Of a stretch of 64,000 nucleotides of DNA, positions 28,442 through 38,226 are shown one piece after another. The notes under the pieces were generated by a model. It worked only from the letters and a program-made list of their open reading frames with translations. It searched no databases and was not told where the DNA came from. Numbering within the stretch: position 1 is the first letter of the stretch; the number at the start of each line of letters is the position of its first letter. Source of the stretch: Arcobacter arenosus (GTDB lineage Bacteria > Campylobacterota > Campylobacteria > Campylobacterales > Arcobacteraceae); the NCBI RefSeq assembly GCF_005771535.1, contig NZ_VANU01000001.1, positions 62,001-126,000 of the forward strand, given 5' to 3'. The translations under genes and the position numbers were made by a program.

Positions 28442-29201
28442 GTTTAAAATCTCCAAGGTAAGCTTTTATAACTTCTTCATCTTTAATTGCATCTTTAATA
28501 TCACCCTCAAAGATTGTTTTTCCATAATCTAAAACCATAACTCTATCACAAAGTTTATTTACAAACTTCATATCATGTTCAATTAATAAAATTGTAACAT
28601 CAAATTCATCTCTAATTTTAAAGAAAAGTTCTGCTAATTCATGGGTTTCTTGAGGGTTCATACCTGCAGCTGGTTCATCTAATAAAAGAAGCTGTGGAGA
28701 AGCAGCCAAGGCTCTTGCAATCTCAACTTTTCTTTGCTGTCCATATGAAAGTGAAGTTGCCATTTCATTTGCATAATCTGCAATTCCAAGAACTTCCATA
28801 ATCTCTAAAGCTCTTTTTTTAACTCTTCTTTCCTCTTTAAAAAATCGTGGTAGCCTTAAAATCGCTTCTAAATATGTATATTCTGCTTGATAATCAAAGC
28901 CAATTAAAATATTTTCCAATACAGTCATTGAGGTAAATAATCTAATATTTTGAAATGTTCTTGCAATTCCTCTATGAACAATTTTATGGGGTTTAATCCC
29001 ATCAATTCTTTGTCCATGAAATTTTATTTGACCCTCTGTTGGCTCATAATTACCAGTAATTATATTAAACATTGTAGTTTTACCAGCACCATTTGGACCT
29101 ATTAGACCATAGATTTCTTTGGCATTAACATGAAAAGATGTATCTTTTATAGCTGTAACACCACCAAACTTTTTTGTTACGTTACATACTTCTAAAATCA
29201 T
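28434..29201 (-). CDS. livG: Branched-chain amino-acid ABC transporter ATPase LivG
   Basis: 255 residues with Walker A GPNGAGKTTMFN, the LivG-specific IARTFQNIRLF Q-loop region, signature LSYGQQRKVEIARAL, and Walker B LLLLDEPAAGMN followed by the LIEHDMKFV H-loop. It overlaps livM by 4 bases and livF by 8, consistent with an equimolar transporter complex at the inner membrane. Confidence 0.93.
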   Translation of the reverse strand: MILEVCNVTKKFGGVTAIKDTSFHVNAKEIYGLIGPNGAGKTTMFNIITGNYEPTEGQIKFHGQRIDGIKPHKIVHRGIARTFQNIRLFTSMTVLENILIGFDYQAEYTYLEAILRLPRFFKEERRVKKRALEIMEVLGIADYANEMATSLSYGQQRKVEIARALAASPQLLLLDEPAAGMNPQETHELAELFFKIRDEFDVTILLIEHDMKFVNKLCDRVMVLDYGKTIFEGDIKDAIKDEEVIKAYLGDFKHA

Positions 29202-30244
29202 TTAACATCCTTTTTCTTTTTAAAAAACTTTAATTCAAAAAGCTCTTTTTTACCCATTAGACCTTCCCTTGCAAATAACATTACAATAATAAGTATAAGT
29301 GAGAATACAACCATTCTCATTCCAGGAAGCCCTTCAGTTTCATAACCAAATAGATTCATTGGCTCATCTAAGAATCTCATCCATTCTAATCCTGCCATCA
29401 CAAAAATAGTTCCTAAAATTGCTCCAGTTGTACTTCCAAGACCACCTAAAACAATTATAATTAATAATTGGAATGTTAAGAAGAATGTAAATAAATCAGG
29501 ACTAATTGATGTTAATAATGCCGCTAATAATCCACCACCAATTCCTTCAAAAAATGCTGATGTTGTAAAAGCTAAAGTTTTAATTTTAAAAGTATCAACA
29601 CCCATTGCTGTTGCTGCATCTTCATCGTCTCTAACAGCTTTCATAGCACGACCATATTTTGAATAGATAATATTTAATATAGCTAATACAGTTAAAATAG
29701 CAGCTCCACCTGTCCAATATAGATTTGAAAATTCTGGGATATCATTAATACCTAAAGAACCATTTGTAATTTGTGGATTATTAATAGCTAAAATTCTAAT
29801 AATAAAACCAAAACCAAGTGTTACAATAGCAAGATAATCTCCCCTTACTCTAAATACAGGGAAAGATAAAGATAGTGCTAAAAGTGCTGAGATTATACCT
29901 GCAAGTAACAGTGCCCAAATAAATTCTGCTTGCATTGCAAGAATCCATTCTGATGGATCTTCAATATCATATTGATAAAGCATCCCCTCTGCATCAACTG
30001 TTAAAATTGCAACAACATATGCACCAATAGCAACAAAACCATTTGGCTCCAATGAAAACTGTCCAGTAACACCATTAATTAAATTATATGAAACGGCTAA
30101 AATTATAAAAATTGCAACATTATTGATAATTCTAACTGTATATTCATCAAAAAAGTTTTGGGCAAACCATGTAAACCAAATTGCTGTAATTATAATTGAA
30201 AGATTAATTAATCTTTGTTTTGTAAATATTTTATCTTCTATCAT
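29198..30244 (-). CDS. livM: Branched-chain amino-acid ABC permease LivM
   Basis: 348 residues with about nine hydrophobic segments and the family loop GRAMKAVRDDEDAATAMGVD that contacts the ATPases. There is also the conserved GGLGSTTGAILG segment. It lies 2 bases after livH. It forms the inner-membrane channel together with LivH. Confidence 0.92.
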   Translation of the reverse strand: MIEDKIFTKQRLINLSIIITAIWFTWFAQNFFDEYTVRIINNVAIFIILAVSYNLINGVTGQFSLEPNGFVAIGAYVVAILTVDAEGMLYQYDIEDPSEWILAMQAEFIWALLLAGIISALLALSLSFPVFRVRGDYLAIVTLGFGFIIRILAINNPQITNGSLGINDIPEFSNLYWTGGAAILTVLAILNIIYSKYGRAMKAVRDDEDAATAMGVDTFKIKTLAFTTSAFFEGIGGGLLAALLTSISPDLFTFFLTFQLLIIIVLGGLGSTTGAILGTIFVMAGLEWMRFLDEPMNLFGYETEGLPGMRMVVFSLILIIVMLFAREGLMGKKELFELKFFKKKKDVK

Positions 30245-30246
30245 AA

Positions 30247-31143
30247 TTAAAACCTACTCTTTTCTAAATCTTCACCCATAATTCCAGTTGGTTTAAATAA
30301 TAACACCAAAATTAAAAAGATAAAGGCAAAGGCATCTTTATATCCACCAAGTTCAGGGAAAAATGCGATAACAACAACTTCAGTAAATCCAATAATAAAC
30401 CCACCTAATACTGCACCTGTTACTGAACCAATCCCACCAACAACAGCAGCAGCGAAAGCTTTAAGACCAACTAAAACTCCCATCATCGGTTCAACAGAAG
30501 GATAATTAATAGCCCAAAATAAACCTCCAACTGCAGCAAGAGCTGATCCAAGGGCAAAAACAATTGCAATAATCATATTTGCATCAACACCCATTAAATT
30601 AACTGTTTTAATATCAAATGAAAGTGCACGAATCGCCATTCCATATTTTGTTTTATATAAAACATATAAAATTCCAGATAATAAGATAATAGTTACAACT
30701 GGTACTGCAATAGATGAAACTGAAAAAGTAATACCTGCAACATTAAAAATATTTTCCATATAAACTGGAACAGGGAATGCCCTAGGAACTCCACCTGCAA
30801 AAACAGTAAAGGCATTTTCTAAGAAAAATGAAATACCAATTGCTGTAATAAGTAAAGAGATTTTTGGAGCTTCTCTTAAAGGTTTGTAAGCGATTTTGTC
30901 CATTAACATACCTAAAGCAGCTGAAATACCAACAGCTAAAAGAATTGAAAATGCAAATGGCAATTCAAATACAGCCATAAAGAGATAACCTAAAAAGGCA
31001 CCAACCATCATAATATCACCATGTGCAAAGTTTATTAACCTTAACACACCGTATACCATTGTATAACCAATTGCAATCAAGGCATACATAGATCCTAAAG
31101 AGAATCCATTTACCATTTGTTGCATAAACGTTAAAATATCCAT
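30247..31143 (-). CDS. livH: Branched-chain amino-acid ABC permease LivH
   Basis: 298 residues, about eight membrane segments. Typical LivH blocks are YALIAIGYTMVYGVLRLINFAHGD near the N-terminus, the ATPase-contact loop with GMAIRALSFDIKTVNLMGVD, and GGIGSVTGAVLGG. It is the first gene after the terminator that follows livK, so its transcription depends on read-through from livK or on an unseen promoter in the 133-base gap. Confidence 0.93.
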   Translation of the reverse strand: MDILTFMQQMVNGFSLGSMYALIAIGYTMVYGVLRLINFAHGDIMMVGAFLGYLFMAVFELPFAFSILLAVGISAALGMLMDKIAYKPLREAPKISLLITAIGISFFLENAFTVFAGGVPRAFPVPVYMENIFNVAGITFSVSSIAVPVVTIILLSGILYVLYKTKYGMAIRALSFDIKTVNLMGVDANMIIAIVFALGSALAAVGGLFWAINYPSVEPMMGVLVGLKAFAAAVVGGIGSVTGAVLGGFIIGFTEVVVIAFFPELGGYKDAFAFIFLILVLLFKPTGIMGEDLEKSRF

Positions 31144-31177
31144 TAAGTCTCCAAAAATTTAATTAAAAAACTTTTAC

Positions 31178-31212
31178 CATAAGAAAAGAAATATCCTTTT
31201 ACTTTTCTTATG
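31178..31212 (-). promoter_or_regulatory. 11-base inverted repeat in the livK-livH gap
   Basis: Perfect arms CATAAGAAAAG (31178-31188) and CTTTTCTTATG (31202-31212) with a 13-base loop, placed 35 bases before the livH start. On mRNA it would form a second stem after the terminator hairpin. It may stabilise the 5' end of the processed livHMGF message or act as an operator. Confidence 0.5.
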
Positions 31213-31228
31213 ATAAAAAGATAAAAAA

Positions 31229-31257
31229 AAAGTCTAGCAAAAATCTTGCTAGACTTT
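31229..31257 (-). terminator. Terminator/attenuator between livK and livH
   Basis: Perfect 12-base arms (AAAGTCTAGCAA / TTGCTAGACTTT) with a 5-base loop, 20 bases after the livK stop. On the minus strand it is followed by a run of nine T. Placement inside the operon would lower livHMGF relative to the abundant binding protein. Confidence 0.88.
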
Positions 31258-31276
31258 ATAAACAATAAAAAACTAA

Positions 31277-32392
31277 TTATGGATTAACAGTAGCTTTGAA
31301 GCCTGCTTTTCCACTTTTAATCTCTTTGATAACTGCTGATCTAGTTGCATTACCTTCTTTATCTATAGTAATTGATCCAGATACACCATCAAAGTTTGTT
31401 GTATTTTTAATTTCTTTGTTAACACAAACTGAATCTGTAGGATCTTCACATCTGTTCATTGCAGCTATTAATACATTATAAGTATCAGCTCCAAGTGCTG
31501 TAAATGAATTCATCTCAGCTTTTCCAGTCTCTTTTTCATGGAAAGCAACAAAGTCAGCAGATTTTTTTGATGGAGGATTTGAATAATCAAAAAAGTCAGT
31601 AAACATATAACCTTCTACAGACTCACCACCTAAATCAATAAATGTTTGATTTGCAACACCATCTCCACTAAACATTGGTTTAGAAAGACCTAATTGTTTA
31701 GATTGTCTAGCAATCATTGATGCTTCTGGGTGATATAATGGTAAGAACATGAAATCAGGATTTAATGATTTAACTTGAGAAACAACAGCTTTAAAATCTT
31801 TATCTCCTGAAGTTACCATGATTTTTTTAAGTAATTTTCCACCATTTTTCTTAAATGCATTTTGGAAAGCTTTTGCAAGACCTAAAGAATAAACTTGTGC
31901 TTGGTCAACAATTACAACTGCAGTTTTATAACCTTGTTCTTTTGCATAATTTGCAACAACTTCACCTTGGAAAGAGTCAGTAAAACAAACTCTATTTGCA
32001 TATTCTCTTTTTGCAGTTAATTTATCATTAGTTGCAACAGAAGCAATAACTGGTACTTTTTTCTTATCAGCAATTGCAATTGTTTGAGCTGTATTTGTTG
32101 ATGTTAAAGCTCCTAAAATAGCAGTAACTTTATCTGAAGAGATAAGTCTTGTTGTTGCAGTTGCAGTTTCAACCTTATCACCTTTGTTATCTACTAATAC
32201 AATTTTTACTGTATCACCATTAGCTAACGTTGGTTGTAATTTATTTGCTAATTCTAAACCTAAATATGTAACTTGTCCATAAGCAGCAAGTGGCCCAGAC
32301 ATAGGCATTACAGCACCAATTTTAACCTCTTTTGCTAATGCAATACCACAAGTTAATGCAGATGCAACAGCTAAACTAATTAATTTTTTCAT
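31277..32392 (-). CDS. livK: Periplasmic branched-chain amino-acid binding protein
   Basis: 371 residues with a Sec signal peptide (MKKLISLAVASALTCGIALA|KE) and the type I periplasmic binding fold. The opening VKIGAVMPMSGPLAAYGQ is typical of LivJ/LivK and related amide or amino-acid binding proteins. Two Cys near the C-terminus (NRCEDPTDSVC) may form a disulfide. It is the promoter-proximal gene of livKHMGF. The exact ligand cannot be told from the sequence by eye. Confidence 0.9.
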   Translation of the reverse strand: MKKLISLAVASALTCGIALAKEVKIGAVMPMSGPLAAYGQVTYLGLELANKLQPTLANGDTVKIVLVDNKGDKVETATATTRLISSDKVTAILGALTSTNTAQTIAIADKKKVPVIASVATNDKLTAKREYANRVCFTDSFQGEVVANYAKEQGYKTAVVIVDQAQVYSLGLAKAFQNAFKKNGGKLLKKIMVTSGDKDFKAVVSQVKSLNPDFMFLPLYHPEASMIARQSKQLGLSKPMFSGDGVANQTFIDLGGESVEGYMFTDFFDYSNPPSKKSADFVAFHEKETGKAEMNSFTALGADTYNVLIAAMNRCEDPTDSVCVNKEIKNTTNFDGVSGSITIDKEGNATRSAVIKEIKSGKAGFKATVNP

Positions 32393-32489
32393 TCACACTC
32401 CTTAAAAAATATATTAAATAGTAGCATATAAAAACAAAAAATTTTAATAAATTGTGTATAAATTATAGTAAAGTTGTAAAAAAATAGTC

Positions 32490-34397
32490 TTATATAAGCT
32501 GATTTTTCCCAAGTTTTTTTGCTTTATATAAAGCATTATCAGCTCTATTAATGATTTCATTAATATGTACATCAGTTTTTTTATACTCAGATGAACCTAT
32601 TGTTACAGTGAATTTAAGTTCTTCACTTTCAAATTTATTTAAAGAATTTATTACATCTAAAATCTTTTTTGCAACCTTTCTTGCATTGTCTATTGGAGTA
32701 CTTGGAAGTAAAACTAAAAACTCATCACCACCAAGTCTAACAATAATATCATTATCTCTTACAGTTGTTTTAAGTCTTTTAACTAAAAGTTTTATTACTT
32801 TGTCACCTACATCATGACCATAAGTATCATTTACAGTTTTGAAATTATCTATATCTAGAAGTAATAAAGATAAAGTATTATGTTCTCTTTTTACAATTTT
32901 CATATAACGACTAGAAAAATCTTCTAAGAATCTTCTATTATAAACCTTTGTTAGCTGATCTGTATTTGCAAGTTTTTCATTCTCTTTTCTTTTACTTTCA
33001 GATTGAATAAGCCTTTTTGTTCTTTTATCTAATTCTTGAGCAAGATTATTAAAGTTGTCATTTAAAGAATCTATCTCTTCTATACCACAATGCTCTAAAG
33101 AGTTAATTTCACTTTTATTTCCTAATGTTTTTGTGAATTCTACGATTTTTGATAATGGATTATTTATTGTAGAAACAAAATCTTTTGCTTTTTTATATAA
33201 AAATATAAAAAATATAAAATAGAAAACAATTATAAATACTATAATAAAGTATCCAATACTTAGATTTTGATTTTCTAATTCTTTAACTTCAGATATAATT
33301 TGATTTTCAGGTATTAAAGAGATTAAAAACCAATCTGTAATATTTACTTTTTTTGAAAATAATAAATATTTATTTTCATTTAAAACAACTTCATCAAAAA
33401 CTTTTCCACCATCAATTAAATTTTTCAGTAGTTTTACAAATTGCTTATTTTCATAATCAAAAATATTTATTTTATTTTCAAAAAGAACAGTTTTTTCAAT
33501 TTTATCTTTTAAAAAGTAACCACCCTTTTCTTCATCTTTTAAAGATAAAAAAGTTTTTATTTTATTCTCCATTACAATAACTTCACCCTTTTTATTTATA
33601 ATAAAAGATGCACCATCAAAAGGAAGTTGTAAATCCAATAAAGTTTTAATAATAGAGTTTAGAGTTATATCTATTCCTGTAACACCTTCTAAAAAATCAT
33701 TATTATAAATTGGTGCGATAAGACTAATCATCCAACCTTTTCCTGCAGGGTCTAAATAAACATCAGTCCAAACAGGGCCTTTACTTGGATTATTTTTTAA
33801 ATCTGCTTCGTAATAAAAATTATAATTTTCCATTTTTATATCAGGGGGAAAAATATTGAAACTATCTTCTAAAAATGGGTAATATCTACAAATATTATCA
33901 TGGCTATTAAAATATACTGCATCAAGCATTTTATTGTTGTTTATTATAGATTTAAAGTTTTTATCAAAAAGCTCAGTTTTGATAAGTTTATCTTTTAAAT
34001 CATCATCAATTTTTGTATTTTTTGAAACTACAACCGATGAACCACCATTATTTTCAGTTTTATAATACATCCCATTTGGTGCAAAATCAAACTTAGGTTT
34101 ATTATCTAAAGTTATATTATCCTTATAGAAAAAAAAGTTTTGATGTTCATTTTGTAAAAAAGCTGATAGGTTTTCAAGGTTATTAAACTTTTCATTTATA
34201 ATTGAAGTTGTAGAGTTAACTCTATCTATAACACTTAGTTTTAGGTCTTCTAAAACAAAATCAACAGTTGCGTTGACAAGTTTATTATTTGAACTAAAGT
34301 ATAAAAAGACTAAAACAACTTCAATAAATAATATTGATGTTAGTGCTGTTTTTAAATAACTATTATAAATAAGTTTTTTTAATGTTATTTTATTCAA
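32490..34397 (-). CDS. Cache-domain diguanylate cyclase
   Basis: 635 residues. TM1 is at about 14-32. A large extracytoplasmic sensor (about 33-375) has double-Cache features (GPVWTDVYLDPAGKGWMISL, then GVTGIDITL). TM2 is at about 385-405, followed by a HAMP-like linker. The C-terminal GGDEF domain has intact GGDEF (about 555) and an RxxD inhibitory site (RDND) five residues before it. It is predicted to make cyclic di-GMP in response to a small external ligand. Cache domains often bind amino acids or carboxylates; the neighbouring liv operon makes an amino acid tempting but this is only positional. Confidence 0.88.
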   Translation of the reverse strand: MNKITLKKLIYNSYLKTALTSILFIEVVLVFLYFSSNNKLVNATVDFVLEDLKLSVIDRVNSTTSIINEKFNNLENLSAFLQNEHQNFFFYKDNITLDNKPKFDFAPNGMYYKTENNGGSSVVVSKNTKIDDDLKDKLIKTELFDKNFKSIINNNKMLDAVYFNSHDNICRYYPFLEDSFNIFPPDIKMENYNFYYEADLKNNPSKGPVWTDVYLDPAGKGWMISLIAPIYNNDFLEGVTGIDITLNSIIKTLLDLQLPFDGASFIINKKGEVIVMENKIKTFLSLKDEEKGGYFLKDKIEKTVLFENKINIFDYENKQFVKLLKNLIDGGKVFDEVVLNENKYLLFSKKVNITDWFLISLIPENQIISEVKELENQNLSIGYFIIVFIIVFYFIFFIFLYKKAKDFVSTINNPLSKIVEFTKTLGNKSEINSLEHCGIEEIDSLNDNFNNLAQELDKRTKRLIQSESKRKENEKLANTDQLTKVYNRRFLEDFSSRYMKIVKREHNTLSLLLLDIDNFKTVNDTYGHDVGDKVIKLLVKRLKTTVRDNDIIVRLGGDEFLVLLPSTPIDNARKVAKKILDVINSLNKFESEELKFTVTIGSSEYKKTDVHINEIINRADNALYKAKKLGKNQLI

Positions 34398-34488
34398 AAA
34401 CTCACCTTTTTATGGTTTATTTATGATTATTATAATTTAAAAAAGTATCTTGTTATATTAGTGTAGTTATTTAATTTTCTTTTTTAAG

Positions 34489-34830
34489 CTATTCCATCTC
34501 TAAACTCATAAGATACATATCTTCCCCATCAATTACTTTTATTTGTGTAGATTCACATTTAGGACAACAAAATTCATGTTTTTCTAAAGTAGAATCTTCC
34601 CCACAATCTGTACAGGAGATAACTATTTTTTGATGATTAATTATAAACTCCGCACCATCACAAACAGTTTTTTCTTTGAAAGTATCAAAGGCTGTTTGAA
34701 GTAAATCTGGTTCAACCCCAGATAAAACTCCAATTTTAACAACTACTTTTGTCACTTGCTTTGAGTCATTTTGTCTTGCGTGTTCTTCACATGTTTCTAA
34801 TAAAGATTGAACGATTGAGTACTCATGCAT
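34489..34830 (-). CDS. hypA: Hydrogenase nickel-insertion protein HypA
   Basis: 113 residues beginning MHEYSIV, where His2 is the known nickel ligand. Translation from a TTG two codons upstream would bury it, so ATG 34830 is the start. The zinc site is C-x2-C ... C-x2-C (CTDC and CPKC). It delivers nickel to the hydrogenase large subunit together with HypB. It overlaps hypE by one base (TAATG) and ends the hypBCDEA operon. Confidence 0.95.
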   Translation of the reverse strand: MHEYSIVQSLLETCEEHARQNDSKQVTKVVVKIGVLSGVEPDLLQTAFDTFKEKTVCDGAEFIINHQKIVISCTDCGEDSTLEKHEFCCPKCESTQIKVIDGEDMYLMSLEME

Positions 34831-35825
34831 TAACAAATCCTTGGTAACAATTCACCAGTTGGTAAATCGATAAATCTAGCTGTACCCCAAGGTGAGTTTA
34901 AAACAACTTTTCCTAAATGTTTAGAACTTACTGTGCCAATAATAGCTGCTTCTTTTGTGGTATCAATAGATTTTAAAATATCCATTGCTTTTTCTTCTTG
35001 ATCCTTTGAAATAGCCATAACAAAAGTTCCTTCATTTGCTAAACTTAATGCTTCAAAACCAAGCATTTCACAAACTCCATTAACCTCATCAGTTACAGGG
35101 ATTTTTTCTTCATCAATCTCAACACAGATATTTGATTGTTTAGCCCATTCATTAAGTACTGCGCTAACTCCACCTCTTGTTGCATCCCTTAAAGCTCTAA
35201 TTTTAATACCATTTTCAATAAGTTTTTCTACAACTGGCCAAAGAGAAGCACAATCAGATTCCAATGAAGATGAGAAATCGATACCTTCTCTTGCTGCAAA
35301 AATTGTTGCTCCATGTTTTCCAACTGAATTTGAAACAATAATTACATCATCTTCTAATATCTCATTTGAAGAGATACCTTTTTGTTTAATCTCACCAATA
35401 CCTGTTGTATTTATAAAAATTTTATCAACACTTCCTCTTGGTACTACTTTTGTATCACCAGAGACAACATAAGCACCATTTTTTTCTAATTCAATTTTCA
35501 TACTATTTACAATTCTTTTTAAAGTCTCAACCTCAAAACCCTCTTCAATAATAACACTACATGTTAAATATTTTGGCTTTGCTCCCATCATAGCTAAATC
35601 ATTGCAAGTTCCACATACTGCAAGCTTTCCGATATCTGCACCAGCAAACTCTATGGGACTAACTGTAAAAGAGTCAGTTGAAAAAGCTAAAGTACCATCT
35701 TGAATAACTGCAGCATCTTCACTTTTTTCTAAAATCTCATTTTTAAAAGCTTTATAAAAAACCTTAGATATTAATTCATTATTTTCTTGTCCACCATTTC
35801 CATGGGCTAATGTAACTGTTTTCAT
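34830..35825 (-). CDS. hypE: Hydrogenase maturation protein HypE
   Basis: 331 residues, PurM/AIR-synthase fold, opening LAHGNGGQENNELI and ending in PRIC. The C-terminal Cys receives the carbamoyl group from HypF and is dehydrated to a thiocyanate, giving the CN ligands of the active-site iron. ATP-binding segments include GDTKVVPRG. It lies 32 bases after hypD. Confidence 0.96.
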   Translation of the reverse strand: MKTVTLAHGNGGQENNELISKVFYKAFKNEILEKSEDAAVIQDGTLAFSTDSFTVSPIEFAGADIGKLAVCGTCNDLAMMGAKPKYLTCSVIIEEGFEVETLKRIVNSMKIELEKNGAYVVSGDTKVVPRGSVDKIFINTTGIGEIKQKGISSNEILEDDVIIVSNSVGKHGATIFAAREGIDFSSSLESDCASLWPVVEKLIENGIKIRALRDATRGGVSAVLNEWAKQSNICVEIDEEKIPVTDEVNGVCEMLGFEALSLANEGTFVMAISKDQEEKAMDILKSIDTTKEAAIIGTVSSKHLGKVVLNSPWGTARFIDLPTGELLPRIC

Positions 35826-35857
35826 TTTTTCTCTTTAAAATTTTTCTATAAAATCTT

Positions 35858-36985
35858 TTATTTTAAAAGATTTCCATATTTATAATATGCTGAACATGCA
35901 CCCTCACTACTTACCATACAAGACCCTAATGGAGAACTTGGTTTACAGGCTGTTCCAAATACACTACATTCATGCGGTTTTGCAACTCCACGCATAATAC
36001 TTCCACAAATACAAAGTTTATGATCATCAATTTCTTGAGTTGGTAAAATATCTTTATAGATAATCTCTGCATCAATTGAAGCATATTCATCTTTTAATTT
36101 TAGTGCAGAATCAGCAATATCACCTAATCCTCTCCATCTAAAATGTTCAGCTTTTTCAAAATACTTATCAATTAGTTTTTGGGCAGCTAAATTACCATCA
36201 TAAGATACAGCTCTTGAATATTGCGTTTCCAACTCACATCTATTTTCACTAAATTGTTTTAAAATACTTAAAATTGATTGCATAACATCAACTGGTTCAA
36301 AACCACTTACTACAACAGGCTTTTTATAAATATCAATAAACTCTTGGTATATTTTACTTCCTGTAATTACACTTACATGAGAAGGACCTATAAAAGCATC
36401 AATTTTACAGTCATCACTATCAAGTAAAGCTCTCATTGGTTCAGGAACTGTTATATGATTTATATGAAAATAAACATTTGCAATTTTATTTTTACTAACA
36501 TGTTCAAGTAATGCTGCTGTCATTGGTGTAGTAGTTTCAAAACCTATTGCAAAGAAAATCACTTTTTTATCTGGATTTTCTTGGGCTATTTTAATAGTAT
36601 CAAGTGGTGAATAAACAAACCTTACATCTGCTCCCCTACTTCTAGCATCTTGTAAACTTCCCTTTGAACCAGGAACTTTGATCATATCTCCAAGAGTTAC
36701 TAAGATTACATCTTTTTGTAAAGATAAGATATATGCATGATCAATTCTTTCTTTTGGCATTACACATACAGGACATCCAGGACCATGAATAAACTCTAAA
36801 TTTTTAGGCATCAATTGGTTTATACCATATTTCATAATAGTATGAGTGTGTCCCCCACAAACTTCCATAACCCTTATTGTTTTATCAATTTTTGAAGCTT
36901 CTTTATCAACTAAGGATTTTAAAGCTTTTACCGTTTTAGGATCTCGGAATCCATCATATAAATCTTTTAATTTTAATTCACTCAT
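35858..36985 (-). CDS. hypD: Hydrogenase maturation protein HypD
   Basis: 375 residues from ATG 36985, preceded by AGGTGA at about 6 bases; a GTG three codons upstream is rejected. Visible are the GGHTHTI motif, GPGCPVC, and the C-terminal Cys-rich [4Fe-4S] region (CICGSIMRG ... ECSVFGTAC). HypD with HypC scaffolds assembly of the Fe(CN)2CO unit. It lies 5 bases after hypC. Confidence 0.96.
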   Translation of the reverse strand: MSELKLKDLYDGFRDPKTVKALKSLVDKEASKIDKTIRVMEVCGGHTHTIMKYGINQLMPKNLEFIHGPGCPVCVMPKERIDHAYILSLQKDVILVTLGDMIKVPGSKGSLQDARSRGADVRFVYSPLDTIKIAQENPDKKVIFFAIGFETTTPMTAALLEHVSKNKIANVYFHINHITVPEPMRALLDSDDCKIDAFIGPSHVSVITGSKIYQEFIDIYKKPVVVSGFEPVDVMQSILSILKQFSENRCELETQYSRAVSYDGNLAAQKLIDKYFEKAEHFRWRGLGDIADSALKLKDEYASIDAEIIYKDILPTQEIDDHKLCICGSIMRGVAKPHECSVFGTACKPSSPLGSCMVSSEGACSAYYKYGNLLK

Positions 36986-36990
36986 ATTTT

Positions 36991-37272
36991 TCACCTATTA
37001 GGGCAATTATCCCCATCTAAAATTGCTTGTTGCCTATCCTCTTCTTCCATTTTTTCAATTATTTCACGATAAATAGCCAAAGATTCTAAAGCATCTTCTT
37101 CATCAATTTTATTCATGGCGAAACCAATATGTATTAAAACATAATCTCCAACTTCTACTGGTTGATCTATTAAATCTAAAGAAGCGTTTCTCTCAACTCC
37201 CATAGTATCAACAGTACATACATTGTTTTCTTTATCTATTTTTTTAATTTTTGAAGGAATAGAAAGGCACAT
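36991..37272 (-). CDS. hypC: Hydrogenase maturation chaperone HypC
   Basis: 93 residues starting MCLSIPSKI. Cys2 is the residue that holds the iron unit with HypD and contacts the large-subunit precursor. The C-terminal helix carries DEEDA. It overlaps hypB by one base. Confidence 0.95.
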   Translation of the reverse strand: MCLSIPSKIKKIDKENNVCTVDTMGVERNASLDLIDQPVEVGDYVLIHIGFAMNKIDEEDALESLAIYREIIEKMEEEDRQQAILDGDNCPNR

Positions 37273-38057
37273 TATCTCATTCTCCTTTTAAAATTAATCC
37301 ACTCTACAACAGCTTTTAAACTCTCTTCATCTTTTGTTGAAACTTCCAAGATATCTACATTTGGTTTTAGTTTTCTAGCTGTTTCTTTCTCTTTTTCTAA
37401 ATCATATTCAAAATAAGGAAGTAAATCTGTTTTTGTAAAAAGAATTAAATCTGCGGCTCTAAACATAACTGGATATTTAGCAATTTTATCTTCACCTTCT
37501 GGAACACTAACTAATACAATGTTTAAATGAGTTCCAACATCGTAAGATGCAGGACATACAAGATTCCCTACATTTTCAACAAAACATACATCTAAATCAT
37601 CTAAAGGCATGTCGTGTAATCCTTTGTGAACCATAAATGCATCTAAATGACAGGCACTTCCTGTTTGAATTTGTACAGCTTTAATATCTTTTGCAAGTAA
37701 TCTATCCGCATCTCTATTAGTTTCTAAATCACCTTCAACAACACCATATTTAAAATCAGCAATATCAGCCATATGTTCTAGAAGTGTTGTTTTTCCACTT
37801 CCTGGACTTGACATAAGATTTATTCCTAATACTTTATGACTATCAAAATGAACTCTGTTATGAGCTGCCTCATGGTCATTTTTATCTAATATTTTTTGAA
37901 TTACTGAAACTGTTTTTGCATCATTTAGTTGTGGATTATGATGAAGAGTTTCATGAGCTGCCTGGTGAGAAGAACTACCTTCATGGTGTGAATGTTCATG
38001 ATCATGATGATGGTGATGTGCATCACCCGCTATTGTACAACCGCAATCTTTACACAT
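37272..38057 (-). CDS. hypB: Hydrogenase nickel GTPase HypB
   Basis: 261 residues. The N-terminus has the high-affinity nickel motif MCKDCGC, then a His-rich segment (five consecutive His, then HDHEHSHH) for nickel storage. The GTPase core follows, with P-loop SSPGSGKTTL, the metal-site region EGDLETNRDA, and NKxD-like TKTD. GTP hydrolysis drives nickel transfer with HypA. It is the first gene of hypBCDEA and diverges from the transposase-derived gene. Confidence 0.96.
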   Translation of the reverse strand: MCKDCGCTIAGDAHHHHHDHEHSHHEGSSSHQAAHETLHHNPQLNDAKTVSVIQKILDKNDHEAAHNRVHFDSHKVLGINLMSSPGSGKTTLLEHMADIADFKYGVVEGDLETNRDADRLLAKDIKAVQIQTGSACHLDAFMVHKGLHDMPLDDLDVCFVENVGNLVCPASYDVGTHLNIVLVSVPEGEDKIAKYPVMFRAADLILFTKTDLLPYFEYDLEKEKETARKLKPNVDILEVSTKDEESLKAVVEWINFKRRMR

Positions 38058-38078
38058 ATATTATCCTTTAAATTCTTG

Positions 38079-38095
38079 TGAATTATTGTTCATTT
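38079..38095. promoter_or_regulatory. Weak match to the hydrogenase palindrome before hypB
   Basis: GTTCATTT at 38088-38095 equals the right half of the hydA2 operator, and the left half matches 5 of 8 positions (12 of 16 overall). It lies 22-38 bases upstream of hypB. It is much weaker than the sites at 48726, 54937 and 58789 and could be chance. Confidence 0.25.
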
Positions 38096-38226
38096 TAGAA
38101 AGTGTAGTCTATTGAAACTTTATTCAAACTAATAAGAGACACATCTTGTGTACTTTTAGAACAAGTAAACTATTAGTTAGATTAAGTTATTCTTATAAAA
38201 ATAAAAATACTAAAGATGACTTTAAA

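Noticed and set aside
38146-38226. TTG-initiated N-terminal extension of the transposase-derived protein
   Set aside because: The extra 27 residues do not fit the zinc-ribbon start of the family; ATG 38227 begins just before the first Cys pair.
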